Positions 14,255 through 27,481 of a DNA stretch of 64,000 bases are shown here, piece after piece. The number at the start of each line of letters is the position of its first letter. Position 1 is the stretch's first letter. The notes under the pieces are model-generated. The model did not search any database. It saw only the letters and a program-made list of their open reading frames with translations, and had not been told where the DNA came from. The position numbers and the translations under genes are program-made. Origin of the DNA: Limanda limanda (Eukaryota; Chordata; Actinopteri; Pleuronectiformes; Pleuronectidae); contig NC_083639.1 in assembly GCF_963576545.1 (NCBI RefSeq), positions 22,042,118-22,106,117 of the forward strand. Direction: 5' to 3'.

Positions 14255-14425
14255 CAGCAGAATGAATAGGCTATAGATCCTTCCTCTGCCTGCTGCCCCA
14301 CTCCTCACCTGAATGCTGCAGAGATTTCTGTGATGTTGTGAGCTGAAAATCTCCTCATGAGTTGTTAATGTGTCAAACTCCAGGGAAGGTCCTGACCCAA
14401 TGTCTGAAAATGGCCAAAGTCTCAA
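14255..14425 (+). repeat. dispersed repeat copy A (pair with 57.5 kb)
   Basis: Shares with 57478-57665, in the same order and orientation, the words 'tgctgc-cca', 'ctcacctgaa', 'gagatttctgtg', 'aaactcc', 'aaggtcc' and 'gtctgaaaa'. The copies are diverged, with small gaps. Family name unknown to me. Confidence 0.65.
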
Positions 14426-14579
14426 ATATTATGATTGTATATGTGGCTTTAAAATCTTTGTAACATCTCAGAGATTTTTTTACTCCCAACGCAAAGCTGT
14501 TTTCGTTTGTTTTTCCCTTACAGTTGGTTTTACTGGTTTTGTTGGTCTTATGTCTTGTTTTCATTAAATTGTCATAGCT

Positions 14580-14665
14580 ATTGTCAGTGCTTTTTTTGAC
14601 AGGTACTAGTTTTTGTGTTGTGTAAGTGCTATTCAAATAAAGGTAAGTTGATACACAAATATACA
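14580..14665 (+). repeat. possible LINE 3' tail
   Basis: The words 'gtgtaagtgctattcaaat' and 'aaataaaggtaagttgat' resemble the 3' end of fish L2/Rex LINEs. No coding remnant is seen upstream. Confidence 0.35.
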
Positions 14666-15477
14666 GATGAACCTGTCAGTTAGAGGCAGGTCTGTATGTT
14701 TGAATAACCTTGGTTACCCCAGTGCTGTCAACAGCTCTTCCCCATCGGAACAAGCAGTTCCATCAGGAACCGAGGCCCTGTGAGAGGCTGCTGCATAAGC
14801 TGCTGTGAAAACACATGTTGAATACAACACTGCTTGTTTCCTTTGTCCCAGGGCTCAGGGATGTGTGTCTTGAATCGGTCCTTGTTACTCTTGAATTTTA
14901 TTGGGTGATTCTTCATGAAAATGCACACAGCGATTTGTAGGGTTTCACAGCCAATTCATAATGTTTGAAATTGTCTCAGATGCGCAGGCCTGCCAAGGCG
15001 GCCCCAGCAGACTACAGTGACATATGAGTAATGTATAAAGCTCAGCTCGTAATGTAACACATGGTTGGCACCCTGCCTCAGGCTCGTGGCTCCAGCTCCG
15101 TGGACAGTCAGCCCATTCACAGGAGTGAGGGCCGATGGAACAAGGCCCAGATGCAACTTTTTTGCATAGTGTGTGTTCCTGTAAATGTGTACACACACAA
15201 AGTGGAACCACTTTTTACCTACACAGAATGCCAAAATAGTCCCAATGAAATCTTCACCTCACAACAGTGAGGTCTGTGAATTACCCAGAGTAATATAAAC
15301 ACTGTTCCAGACAAATTCTACACTTCATATTTTAAAGGCCCTGAAAGCCTATGTTCTCAATCATCCTTTGGCTGTGAAAAAGTTACAATACCTTTAAATC
15401 ATACAAACGTTTTATTTATTTGAAACCATGCTACAGTTTTCAAATTGTCATTTTCCTGATACCACCAGCATCTTAAT

Positions 15478-15700
15478 CAGGGGTCCCCAAACTGGGGTCT
15501 GGGGCCCTTAAAGGTCCTTGAGTAGTTCTTTGAGGTCCGTCGCAAAAAAATACAAAAATGTCATCTGTTAGCAGCACACTGACACAATGTATGGCTGTTT
15601 TGCTACTGAATTCCTCTAATAAAACATCCAAAAGCACAAATCTTGTCAAATAAAGGTCAGTAGCCTTGTTTCTGTCAGTTTAGAAGTGCAGAGGTTTGAG
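15478..15700 (+). mobile_element. hAT-like terminus, single end
   Basis: Starts CAGGGGTCCCCAAACTGG, a typical hAT-family terminal inverted repeat, followed by GC-rich then AT-rich sequence. The matching right end was not found, so the true extent is unknown. Confidence 0.5.
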
Positions 15701-17248
15701 AACAAGTTGTTTTTAAATTAAACAGTGGCCAGTTGTTCTTATGAATAGTGTACCCTGCACATTATGCAGAATAGTAAGATAAGTATCTAGATTCTTATGT
15801 GAATCAATTTTACACTCCTGCCTGAATTTGTTGGTTTGTTTACCAGCATGAGGGAGATGCCACTCTGATCACATGTGTTTAAACCTTACCTACGCAGAAC
15901 AGGTTAGTAATAAGTGTTAACTTCTTTAAAGGTATATTTAATGTTTTTTTTCTCAGTTTTGCATATTTTGTGTTCATATTTGTAATCAAGAAGTGCTAAT
16001 ATTTAAAACAATGTGTTTAGAGGCTTTAACAAGTTTCCTTTACTTGCCACTGAAATCCTAGACACATAAAATCTAAAATGTTCTGAATGAAACTCGATAA
16101 AACATTTCTGTATTATATTTGGTGAATTGACCTTTTCATTTACTAATTAGCCAATTACCAAATTCACTTTAATGTAAGCTAACTTGCTGAGACATTAAAA
16201 TGTCTTGTGTCTCATTAGTAATAATGAGCTCCCACTCTAAACCAGAGGAAATCTCAGTCACGTCTCTGTAATCCTACTGAGAAAACTCAAGTGTCTGTGC
16301 AGAGACATGAGCAGATGTTCTGTGTTTTACTGCTCCGGACCTGAGGACCTTCACTATGACCACCTGGGGTTGCATTATGTCATCTGAAAGCCCATTTTTA
16401 ATCATCATGTTTAAATGTCCTGGAGCAAAGACGTCACATCAACATGTTTTGAATTTACAGCACCCACTAACAGCCCTTTATTCTAATGGTATGAGCAAAA
16501 TGAGACAGATGTTTTTGTGCAGGCATCTCACATCACTTGCATCCATCAGGGATGACATGGGACAGCTCTACTAATTTCACACACCATTACGAGGAACATA
16601 GACAAACTGTGGCCCGGGGGACCGGTCAGGAAGAGACGATCTGCCCCATTTGGTTTCATTGTAAAACACCAAACTTTGCACCGCACATTCCCAAACAGTT
16701 TGAGAAAAGGGGACATGCAGAATGCCAAGTACTCTGGGGACTTGGAGTTGTGCTGTCTGGGGAAAAGAAAACGTGATGCAGCAACACATGCTGGTGTTAT
16801 AACATGACGTGTGGTGCTAACAGCAGCAGCTTGAAGCAGATATGTTCTTTTTCTTCCCTGCAGATCCTGCTGGATGCTCCGTGGCAGGGCGGAGATGTAG
16901 CGCTGGGGGCCAGCTCATGTGGATCTGCTGTCCATATGGGAAGAGATCCTTTTTCCTATTTTAAACCCAATCGCTGCTTCCATCAGACGACCTCCTGGAG
17001 TGAAGAAAAAACAATGGTGCACTGTCGTCATTCAGCGGGACTGCTGATTGGGTTGACATTTACTGAGTTCAATGGCCACTCGTTAATATAGGTTTAATCA
17101 TTAAATGATGGAAGAAAAAACAAAGGAAGAAAGTGGATTTTTTTACAAACAAGACAAAACGGCGTGGCTTAATTTGAGAACTTAACCCATTTTTAGCAAA
17201 TAGTTATTCTCTACTCAGTGCTCTAGACCGTACCCTCTGTATCTACTT

Positions 17249-17765
17249 ATTAATTCCACAAACGTATGTCGGTACTGTATGTGGAATGGGTCTCTTGTGA
17301 ACCATTCAACTAATCCACTTCACACTTGCCATGTCTGTTTTAAATTCCCTGAGGATGTTGTTTGTGTTTGTCCAGTAAAGGCATAGCATTTATTTTGTTA
17401 TTGTAATGCTTTATACTGAGCAGCATTACAGGGCTTTTATTTTGAAAAGCTGTAAAAAATGTATTAAATGAATCATTCAAAGTTACATATATACCACACA
17501 CCTGAACTGTAATGATTCATGGACCAAAACATCTTCTTTACAAATAATCCAGGAGGGATGACCACAAATTTTCAAACTTCACTATAGACTGTTAATAAAA
17601 AGCTATGCACACACACAGTAAAAAGTGACAGTGTATTGTTGAACTGTTGAGTTGGACTCACTAATGATAAGAAATCATTCTGAAGGAGCTCTTGAGTATC
17701 AACACAGGACAAGAGAACAGATGCTGAACCGGTCGGTTTAGAACGGGAAGGGGCAGTAGTACATT
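17249..17765 (+). repeat. dispersed repeat copy A (pair with 52.0 kb)
   Basis: Begins 'attccacaaacgtatgtc' and contains 'ttgtgaacc-ttca-ctaat'. Its right part has 'aaagtgacagtgtattgt', 'caacacaggaca-gagaaca' and 'gtttagaacg'. All these words recur in the same order at 52012-52845. It also has a 9-bp hairpin, TGTAATGCT/AGCATTACA, near 17401-17430. Confidence 0.7.
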
Positions 17766-20700
17766 TTGCAAACTGTGGAGGAGTTTTCCAAAGCAAACAG
17801 GATAATATGTGACATTTACACAGCTTGTCCAACGGCATAACTTACTGATCTTCCTTCTAATCCGAGGTAAAGGTGGGAGTATAATGACATGATGAACTGT
17901 TCCACATTGCAGCGGAGTGTTGTTTTTCCTGAAGCAGGGCGCCTCGCTGAGAGGAAAAACAGCTGACTCTACTCCAGGTGCTGGTTTGGTTTTTCTTATG
18001 TTTAAAGGCTGGCTTTGTCCACTGGCTTAGCACAGACACAACAAAGGGAAATGACAACAGAGGCCTTGGGTGTTCGTTTGACTTAAAGGTGCCGTCATCA
18101 GGACAGGAATGCACCGACGACAGGAATGTGTCCCGAAGCCAGCATTGGAGGTTAGATCCACGTTGCTGTAGCATGCCTTTGGAAGCACAAGGGTTAACAG
18201 TGTGAAGGAACATTTGAGGCAACGTGCAGCTCTTGGTGTGAGAGTTTCGAAGTCGGAAACTTCTGGTCTGTGATGCTGTGACTGTGGTTTTCTGCTGCAG
18301 TGTAGAGGGTTGAAGACACAGAAAGCCAATTTGGAGCAGAGCATAATTTGGATGCCTCCTCTGAATCGAGCAACATCCCCTGGAAAGCAGAGCTCCCTGC
18401 CGAGCGCCTGCTGGTAGCCAATGCATATTTCATGAAATCAGGAGCTGATTAACTGGATGGGTGCAAATAATTGCGTTCAACAAAACAATCACTCAATATG
18501 AAGTAAACTATTAATCTGAGCATGCAGTGATAAAAAGTCTTTAGCATCCTGTTGACTGGCCCAAGCAGCGGTCACAGCACACGTCTGTCCGGGTCCTGTT
18601 CTCTGTTCATGCTGATCTGTCCAAACACATAGTTCTGCCAAACAAGACAAGTCCGCCAGTAACCCAGACAAGCTGACACCCTGGCAAACTCAGTCCAGGC
18701 ATTACAATGCCTCTTTGCCTAATTTGGCAAATTTGATACTCCCAAATAAATTCAGATTTGTTTTGATGAATCAGTGTTTTTATTCTATCCAAGAGGAAGG
18801 TTTTCCCTCAGTTTAATGCGAAACAACAACCTGGGGGCAAAAAGGTGATGGAGCCATTATGCTTTATTTTATAAGTGCTCATGTAAGTAGCAGGTATGAT
18901 TTAAGTGGGGCTTTAATGCTGGTGCACGTGCAGCACATTCTCAGACAGAGATGAAACACAGGCAGTGCATGTGTGCGCAGGCAAATACAGATGGAACTCA
19001 GCATGTGTTAGATGGCTGTGGGGTTTACCTGAGTCTTTTAAAGTCTTGATTTCAACATATATTATTGTTATAAAACACTCCACTGACACTGTGCTTTGCA
19101 TTTGCTTATAAAAAGACCCTTGGTTAGTGGACCCAGCTTTAAGAGAATCAGCGGTGTGCGGCAGGGCAGCTCTGTCCCCTACAGTGCCGGCCTAATGGAG
19201 ATTCCAGAGCACTGCACCACCCATTTCCCCTCCTCTCTCTCTTCAGAGTTCACTTTTGTCCTGCAAATCACTGCTCTGTATCCCTCAGATAACCTGGCAG
19301 ACTGAGGCCCATGTGAAGGTCACTCCTCTCCTATGAAATGGACGAGTGCACCAGAGACAGTTTGCTCTTTTTACAGGAGTTGGTATGGTTCTGTGCTGCT
19401 GGCAAAATGAATGAGTGCCGGTGCGCTGATGCTTTGACCAGGTATTCGCGTCTCCTGTAAATCATTAACTACAGAGTATGTACATTCTGTGGACTATAAG
19501 AGCTCTGCAGGAGATGAGAATTTGCAGTTGAGCTGATTCCAAAAGTTGAATGCAACATGCTGAACATATCATGGTTGTTCACAGAGAGGAGGCAGACATG
19601 TCTGAAGTTTGAGTCTACCAGTTTCTCAGTGATTAGGGAAAAAACTGCTCAGAATATTCTACACTCAGAACACATTCCTATCTGAATAGAATTAGTCTGG
19701 AAGTAATTTCATGTATTTATTCACCTGAATGTTTCAGCCAATAAGACATTCACTGAATCGAGAACATTCCAGACAATAAATTTCACCAGGGTTGATTTCC
19801 TCATGCAGTTAAATAAAAGGCTACCATGAAGAGCATTGCATTATGATACCACCACCTACCACAGTGCATTATGGACTGTGTTCCATTGTGAAAATAACTG
19901 TTGTGAAACATAGCATATGTAAAAAGATAGGGTGTGCACATCATTTGCATGCTAATCGTTTCACCTGCAGCCAGACAGGATATCCTGTGACCCGTGTGTG
20001 AACTGCTCAGCACTTGGAGGTGGTATGTGTGTGCGTCCAACCCCGTGTAATGAGGGGCCGGTGTCATTAGGTGGCTAATGTGCCCAGTTCCGTCTGTTTT
20101 CCGCTGCTCAGTCAAACAAAATAGGAAAATACTGTAACAGGACTTCAGCCAGTTAGACTCTGAATGACAAGGTGAAAACAAACATTACCAGACAGAACAA
20201 AGAGATGTGGTTTGTGGGGCAGTAAAGGTCCCAGTTGGCCTCAAGCTAAGTCCTGGATCAGGCTGGATCTTCAAATGGCACATGAAGCTCTCTCATCCCA
20301 CACCTTTCTGAACGGAGTCACTCATTATGCAGCAAAAGTACAGAGGTCAGTACGTGAGCTCCTCTCTCGGGCTCTGTTTTCATTCCTCACAAAGCTATAT
20401 CTCCTTTGCACGTACACATGACAACACTATGAATGACTCGGAGGAGAAAGCGAAGGTGTGCGCCCGTTATCCCCATTCGACCAATTCATCAACCGACTCT
20501 ATTTACCCCATTACACTTTGTCACATCCATGCATCTTAAGAGGGATGAAGGGAGCCATTTATACCTGTCAATTCAAGTGTCCAGTTGTTAGGTGTTGCCT
20601 GATCATGAGCTAGCTGGCTGCAGTCCTACTGCTACTTCCACTGCTGCAGTTATCCTGGTTCTGGCCATGCTTATGAATAGCTTCAGGCTCATTACCACAG

Positions 20701-21149
20701 CTCTCCTGGACTGGAGGGATAAGCTGATTTACATGTAAAACCAAGAGGGGTTGCAATCAGAGTTGTGATGTGGTATGTGGAGAAGCATTTATCAAGTGTG
20801 GACTAAATGAGAGTGTATTGGAAAGCATCTGGATTTTATCTTAGTGTCAGACTTTATTTTGCAAACAGCAGACAAACAGGTGGTGGACAAAGCAAAGCAT
20901 TGTTCACCACAAGCAGCTAAAGAGTCAGATATTATCCTTTATTTAAACCAAAAGGTTAAAGAGAGTGAATATTACAATACATTTGGTCAGGTGAGCAGAT
21001 ACATGACTGTGATGAATCAAAATGTTGCTCTGTGTTTGCTGGATGTGCGAATATGCAACTGTTTCTTCATTATTTCAACTAAAGGTGAGTTCATGTTCAA
21101 AACTTGTTTCCATTGCTCCCAAGTGGCAAAAAAAGAAATCAAAATGATG

Positions 21150-21692
21150 ACCTCTGCCAAGGAGGTTTTGTTTCCACTTCCTTCTATTTGTTAGTTAGTA
21201 TTTTGTTTGATTTGTGAACAGGATTGTACAAAAACTACCAAACGGATTTCCTCATGCATGGGTGGGCGGATGAGACATGAGTCAAGAAAGAATGCATTCA
21301 ATTTTGGCTAAGTTTTCAACAAAGGAGTGGATCCAGGTTTTTTTATAGATTTTTCAAAATCTGGATCCAGCTTATTTAAATAGGTTTTCCTCAGGGGACT
21401 GTTGAGTGGTATGCGCTCTACTGGTATTATTTGTTTGTGTGTTTGTTGGTTTGTTTGTGAGCATGGGCCGAGGAAGAACCAATCACATGTTGGCATGGAA
21501 TCAGACAAAGCAGCAGATCCAGGCAATATTTGTTATTTTACGAAAAATATCCGATATAATCCGGATTGATGCTTATGAGTGTGTGCATTTCTAAAAAAAA
21601 ATCTGGATGCAGAGAATTTATATAGAAAACTAGAAACGTAAGGGTACTGCTGGGCCTTGGTGGAGGTATGACCTTTACTGAGAGACATTTCT
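21150..21692 (+). repeat. two rearranged partial copies of the 'CTCTGCCAAGGAGG' repeat
   Basis: The left copy begins GACCTCTGCCAAGGAGGTTT and ends near 'ggtatgcgctctactgg' at about 21420. A second partial copy follows and ends with 'gggccttggtggaggtatga' and 'tactgagag' at about 21692. The same family is present at 3474-3795. The join suggests recombination between copies or tandem insertion. Confidence 0.65.
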
Positions 21693-24600
21693 ACAGCTTC
21701 CAAAACCAAGAACAAGCTTAGCAAGAATAAACATTAAAGTTCTATCAGACTCAGCATCTATACATATGCATTAAAAGGTGATCAATATTTTTTCAATATA
21801 ATAAATTCATGATATGATATTTTAACCACCTGGAATATACCTTGTGAATGCTCTTTACCCACAATTCCTCTGCCAACAGTGTAACAAGCTCATTAAACAA
21901 TGAAACTGATACTTCTGTTGACCGTGACATGTTGTTTTCTGTTATCTTTGATCATAGTCTGGAGAATTCAGCCAGGATACAGCTTGTGTACTTCCAGAAC
22001 TTATTATTTAGGAGATAACGTTTACCTCAGCTGCTCAAATGACAAAGATGTGATTAACTTGAAGTACATCTTGCACATGCACAACATGATCTCACTTTCC
22101 TCCAGTTCCAGCTGGAGCTGGTGAGGATGGTGATAGCAGTCCAAACTTTGGGCCAAAACTGGGAACACAGGTTATCTTCAGATTGTTCCATGCTTAACTT
22201 TTCTTATACGTATACTGAACTGACACCCACCCTAAACGATCATTCTACAGATATGTGGAACTGATACAGTAATGAGACATTCATTTTTGAGACCCCATTC
22301 CGAGGCCTGTCCTCAGTGAACCGTACAAGAAGGGACAGCAGTGAGTCTTGAGCCAGATGCTCCCTGGTGATCCCACACATGAAGCCTGACTCCCTCAGGC
22401 CTCCCCGGCTATTTCAAAGCCTTGTCTGCGTGTGACGGCCTTCCCCGGAGATCGCACTGGGATTCGACAAATCTCACCCATGTGTTGTAGAGTCTCACTC
22501 TGTATTTTATAGTGGGGCTGAGTCTGATCTTGTTATGCACATGCAAAGCCCACATTTGTTCACTACGCCATGGCAACCCCTCTCTGATGGTTTTATCTCA
22601 CACTGTTTCATCAGTGCGATTTCAACCTGAAATTGCAGTTAACTCCTGGGAGCCGTGCTGTGACAGCAAATACTTTTTGTAAGGCAGCTGGCCCTCAGTA
22701 TAGTCGACACGTAGGCCTACAAGCAGGTTCTGACATGTCCTTCCACTGACCCAGCCCTGAACACTCTGAATCCGAGTCCTCTCTATTGTTTTACCTCATC
22801 TCTCATCTCTGGCCGAAAGCTGGCCCACTCCCCTGGCTGTGTTCTTATCTGCGATCAGAGCTGATATGTTTATCAAGGCACCGACCACCACTTCACCCGA
22901 GGCCCGTGCAGCTTCTCATTAGGACCATTCTGCAGGCGGCCGGGTGGGATCCAGACTGGCGCTCAGGCCACTGCGCTTCAACATGATGAGTGAGTCCATT
23001 TAAACCCCGAGCATGCTACATTTTATCCCAAACTGCAGTCACCCTCCCCAGACTCTTTGAACTCAGACGTCTTCTGAAGGAGCTGCATTGTGCCAGATTT
23101 ACGATCTCCAAAGGGTCCACTTCAAAACAGAGGGAGGGTGTCGTGAAAGTGAGACACAGGGTTGTTCTGAAGTCGTAAAGTCACTCTGCCATTTGTGGTT
23201 ACGGGGTTAAGATCCCTCCAAAAGGTGGAAACATATTAAAATAACTGAGGATGAAATTATTTCTTCACTACATGTGAATGCAGAGACATGCTCACTTAAA
23301 AGGGAGTAGTGTTCAGTGTGGGATCAAACAGGTAATTAAAAGCAGGCCTGTAGTTGAGTTTTAGTCTTTGTGGGCCGTAGAGATAGCCTATGGCCTTGTG
23401 TCACGCATGGGCTGTAACTGGCAGAGGCAGACAGCAGCATGACTAATGATGTGAGCACAAGGCTGTTGTTTAGCCAAGGTCACGGCCTTCCATTTACAAG
23501 GTACATGCGAGATCCTTAAAACTACTGCAGTGGACAGCAGCTTAAGTTTACTCTGGGGGCTGAGGACAAGGCTCTAAAGGAAATGTAAGAGAGAGCAGTA
23601 GCACCGTGAACCCGGCGACATGACTGTATACTGATATAAGCCCTATGTGAGCTTAAGGTAGCTGACCACAGTGGTGTGTGCGGAATTTGTTGGACAAAAA
23701 TACAAAATTTAATATAAATAGGCATAACCACTGGAAACAGGCTGAACAACTAGCGTGGCTTTATGCACATTTTTTAATTGTATACAACATTTTAACTCAC
23801 GGTTGACACATTGTATCAATTTCTTAGAGGCCAAACTGTTGCAGAGACTCTTGGAAGTTCACTGCCTTCCTTGTCTACTACTTCCCGGAGCTGAACACAG
23901 CTCAGGGAATTTCACCATCTTATCTACCAGCTGTATCTGGATGACTGTTGCTTCCAGGCTGAAACCAGTGGTCGGTTTGATCCCCAGCTAGCTCGGGTTT
24001 GTGCCAACGGATTACGTGACTTTTTTGCTTAAGTTCAAATATCTTAACTTAAGTGAGTGAAACGATCTGCACAACCTGGCATGACTGTTGCGGAATAGAT
24101 ATCTATTTGTGCCTTTGGATTGACTTTATGTTTGATCTCAATGCCTCAACATTTCCCTTTACGTCTGGTGTGAATGCTGTTGTAGTCAATTGATGCTGCT
24201 GCACACTAGAGGATAATCGGGCAGATTTAAGACCCGATTTGCCCCTTCCGACAATCGCAGGGGCGTTCCTGACTCCAGGTTATATGCCCAAATAATCCGA
24301 TTGAGTCGGAGCCTCTCCGAACTCGAATCATTTCTTACAGACAAGCAAATGAGAGCAAGGTTACCTGGAAGTGTCTCAAACCGGATCCTAAAAAAAACTA
24401 CAGGAAGAAGAAAAACAATCACGTGAGATTCTGTGAGATTTCAAATCTCTGGGGTTACCACTTTGAAATTGTTCCCTACAAACGTAACGTGTGACGTGTG
24501 TGATCTCGAGATTACAAGATTAAAAATCTGTTAAATCTGTCTCTATGGCTGTGTCTCCCATTGTTTAAATAACGGTCCAGAGTTGGAATTCCTCTAGTTA

Positions 24601-24810
24601 ATTGTAATTTAAAAAAAATATATTCTGTTAAATTCTGTTATAAGCTACATCTTATATTTGTCTCACACATATTGTGCATGAGCTGTGAATGCTGTTTTCA
24701 ACAATAGCTTTGGTCTGCATAGGCACTTACCCAAATACATTTGTAATATATACATTTTTTTTTTTAAACCTAAGATTTGTATTTCAGTTTGAAAGTTCTT
24801 CAGATCGTGT

Positions 24811-25100
24811 TGCGTGTGAGGCGTGGGCCGGCCCTGCGGTGCAGCCTGCCCTTCTCCATGCATCATGATTGGATCTCCTCCGGAGTCTCCAGCAGGGAAA
24901 CCGCAGCTCGGACCTCCTCTTCCGCCGGTCTGGCTGCCAGCAGCGCTGCGATGCTCACTAGGTTCCCACTGACATCGCTCCCAGGACGGACAGCAGGCGG
25001 CTCTCCGGCCCGGCACTGCGCGCAGCTCCAGGTAACACACACCGCTCCAGGGCCCGCAGCCGGCTCTCTGCTGGGAACCGGACTCCGTGTTCGCCTGCTT
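24811..25100 (+). promoter_or_regulatory. fbln2: CpG-rich block, candidate fbln2 promoter and non-coding exon 1
   Basis: By eye this stretch has about 25 CpG dinucleotides in about 290 bp, far above the AT-rich surroundings, and it is the only such block upstream of the fbln2 start. A TATA-like run lies near 24746. A plausible donor, CTCCAG|GTAACA, ends exon 1 at 25031 and would give a 2.45-kb intron 1 up to the acceptor at 27481. A reading frame from the ATG at 24858 stays open to that donor and would stop at the third codon of exon 2, so it can only be a uORF. The exon boundaries and the start of transcription are inferred. Confidence 0.5.
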
Positions 25101-25556
25101 TGGCGAGAACTGTAAGAGTCATTTTTACTTTGAGTTACTTTTTCAAACTTTGCCTGCTCAGTCCTGTGCTCAGAGGTGAAGAGGAGAAGTGTTTCCAGGG
25201 ATCAGGTGGAGGAGGTGACAGGTTGCAGAACTTTTGTGCACAACAGGAAAGTTGTTAATGCCCCTGTTTCCACACATTTTCTGTCCAAAGCTAAAAAAAA
25301 AAACTTTTGATTTTTGTATAAAGGTTATTGTAATATTGGTGCTGTTGCTTCCAGCTTGTCCACAGCACACAGCAGAATTGCATCTCCTCTCTCTCCCTGT
25401 GTGGATGTGTGTCCCTGCATGTGTTCCACACTGAGTCTTTTGTGTGGACTCAGAAAAGTTGTTCTGCTACAGTTTGTTTTCATTAAACAAATCCTCTCCT
25501 TTCTGTGCGTGTTGGCAGAGCTGCCTTACATCAGGGACTGTTTAGACCTCAGCTTT

Positions 25557-25563
<7 letters not shown>

Positions 25564-25646
<83 letters not shown>

Positions 25647-25658
25647 GTGTGTGTGTGT
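25564..25658. repeat. compound (TG)n(CG)n(TG)n alternating purine-pyrimidine tract
   Basis: An almost uninterrupted alternating tract: TG repeats, then about ten CG repeats (around 25590-25610), then TG repeats to about 25658. CG and TG alternation is the classic sequence for left-handed Z-DNA. It lies about 0.5 kb downstream of the CpG-rich block. All reading frames across it, in both directions, are low-complexity artefacts. Confidence 0.95.
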
Positions 25659-26777
25659 TTGTGTTTAGAGAAAGTAAGAGAGGAATCCCCCCATTCCTCA
25701 CTGCTCTGGGAAACACCAGGCGGCTCAATACTTCTCCGTTTGCATTCTGTTCCAGCCACACCTTGCCAACTTTTATTATGTGTGGTGCAGTAATGATGCA
25801 TGTCACTTTCCCTGGGAGCAGTGCAGCAAATGTTCACTTCTCAGGCTGGAAACGTGAGCAGACCTCGGGGGCAGGCAGGGGCCGGGTGTCCCCTCAGGCA
25901 GGCTGTCACAGCAGCTCCAACTCTGAGAGTTAGAGGTTTAGAGCGAAAAAAGGTGAACTATTCCAACTGTCCTTCTTCATTCACTATACATGTTGTGGTT
26001 CAGACTCTTTGGCTCTGACATATCAAAACCAGTCTCTGTTGTTAGAATGATCAATTCCACACCAAAAGACTGTTATCGAGCTTGTGAAGATATTTGTGGT
26101 CTAGCAGAGTGTTTTTCACCTTCATTCTCCAACATGTCGATGAGGCTATGAAATGTGTTGAGTACATTATTATCAGACAGGGAAATTATTAAAGCTGTAT
26201 AAATTTGCAGAGTTTATATACAGCTTAAAGTTTATGAGAATGGAAATATTACCAAAATCAAACCCAAGTCTTTTCAAATTAAAAACTTCTAAACAACAGT
26301 AACGACACGATACATACATGTATACTCTTTAATAGTTTTGGTGGATGCTAAGTGTGGAGCTAATATAAATAGTCTATGATGCTTGGGTGAAGTTAGAAAA
26401 CCATGTGAACCTGGTTCATCTGCTACGAAGCCTTTGTGTGTCCATGATCAACCAGTTTTTTGTTTCACAGATTCCCTGGTTTACATTTTTCATAAAATTA
26501 AACTAAATTTGCTTTATTGCTGTTAATGTGTATGGTTTATATTTAAGTTTGAATGATTTACTGAACTGCTTACTTAGTCAGTAAACTTACTGAATTTACT
26601 GAGTCTGACAGGATTGGTCATAACAAAGTGGTGTCAAATCCCGCACTTCACAGATACTTCATGAATATCAGCTCAGCTGGAGTTTGATGTGGGGGTGTGT
26701 GTTTACTTTCAGCGGACCTGCAGGGAAGTCAGCGTGTGTTGCTCGACTTGGTTGATGTTACATTAGATCTGTCCAAA

Positions 26778-26793
26778 GGGGGGGGGGGGGGGG
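26778..26793. repeat. poly-G run of 16
   Basis: Sixteen consecutive G on the + strand. It is a mononucleotide microsatellite and could form a G-quadruplex. The exact length is likely variable and prone to sequencing error. Confidence 0.9.
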
Positions 26794-27481
26794 CATTTTG
26801 TAAATATTGTCACATTTATTCACATTCATACCTGCACAGAGCAGCAAGAAATCTGTTTCAAATTTGAGGTTTTGTTTCTAAAGTTGATTTTATTTACACA
26901 ATTAGCAATAGATTTTTTCATTTAATTAATGAATTATCATCTCTGATTTCTACTTTCTGGTGGTGAACTGATCTTATGAGAAGAATCCAGACACAGAACT
27001 GTGTAAATCCAATTCCATTGAGTCTGAAACTGCAGCCCTTATTAAACACATCATTTACAGCAAGAAACAGTAGTCAAAGGAGACTGTGCCCTTTGGTCTG
27101 TGCTCCACTAATTGCTTCCATAAAGTGTATTTAGTTCCCAGCAAAGCTCAACGGCTGAAGCATTACAAAGCATCCCCTTCATGTTCAGTATCTGAACTGG
27201 ACACACTGGATTGTTACAGAGGTTTTATGGAGATATGCATGGATGTGGTAGAAATTAGAGCTGGTTCCAGGTTTCATGATGGCAGTCTCCATAATGATGC
27301 TAAACAGTACTGCAGTGGATGTTAATGGGGAGATGTAGTCTTAATGTTAGGATAACTATGAGGCTGTTTGCATTGGACTCCCTTGTGCTCAACTATGGAG
27401 CCAGATGTTTGGTCTGCTTTCATTTTGAGAACTAAGCCTCTGTCTGCCTGTCTGTCTCTCCCTGTCTCCTATTTCTTGCAG

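Larger units (their letters stand above)
1..24740. other. upstream intergenic region, no gene recognised
   Basis: All open frames here are short (at most 189 codons) and none shows a known domain, splice-linked exon series or signal peptide with supporting context, apart from the LINE-derived frame at 9136. The stretch holds hAT-like elements or ends (2134-2371, 11650-11965, 15478), repeat copies (3474, 14255, 17249, 21150), a LINE 3' end (9130-9410) and a TAA microsatellite (10221-10270). The sequence between them is AT-rich and unremarkable to the eye. Undetected short exons or conserved non-coding elements are possible. Confidence 0.6.
25032..27481 (+). other. candidate fbln2 intron 1
   Basis: No coding exon is visible. 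It holds the alternating TG/CG tract at 25564-25658, a 16-base G run at 26778-26793, and otherwise AT-rich unique-looking sequence. The 5' limit depends on the exon 1 donor proposed at 25032. Confidence 0.45.

Noticed and set aside
17857..18426. 189-codon minus-strand frame, the longest outside fbln2
   Set aside because: No domain, no splice-linked neighbours, overlapping open frames on both strands, and no codon or conservation evidence.
24183..24420. 'cgggcagatttaagaccc' stretch that looked like a repeat or promoter
   Set aside because: No second copy, no terminal repeats and no transcription signals that I could identify.
24663..25040. 125-codon minus-strand frame across the CpG block
   Set aside because: No recognisable domain. 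GC-rich sequence has few stop codons, and the composition is low-complexity Arg/Gly/Pro. Bidirectional promoter activity is possible but unsupported.
25505..25933. Open frames with poly-Cys/Val or Thr/His runs on both strands
   Set aside because: They are translations of the TG/CG microsatellite. The same applies to frames at 52847-53062, 60388-60699 and 61413-61679.
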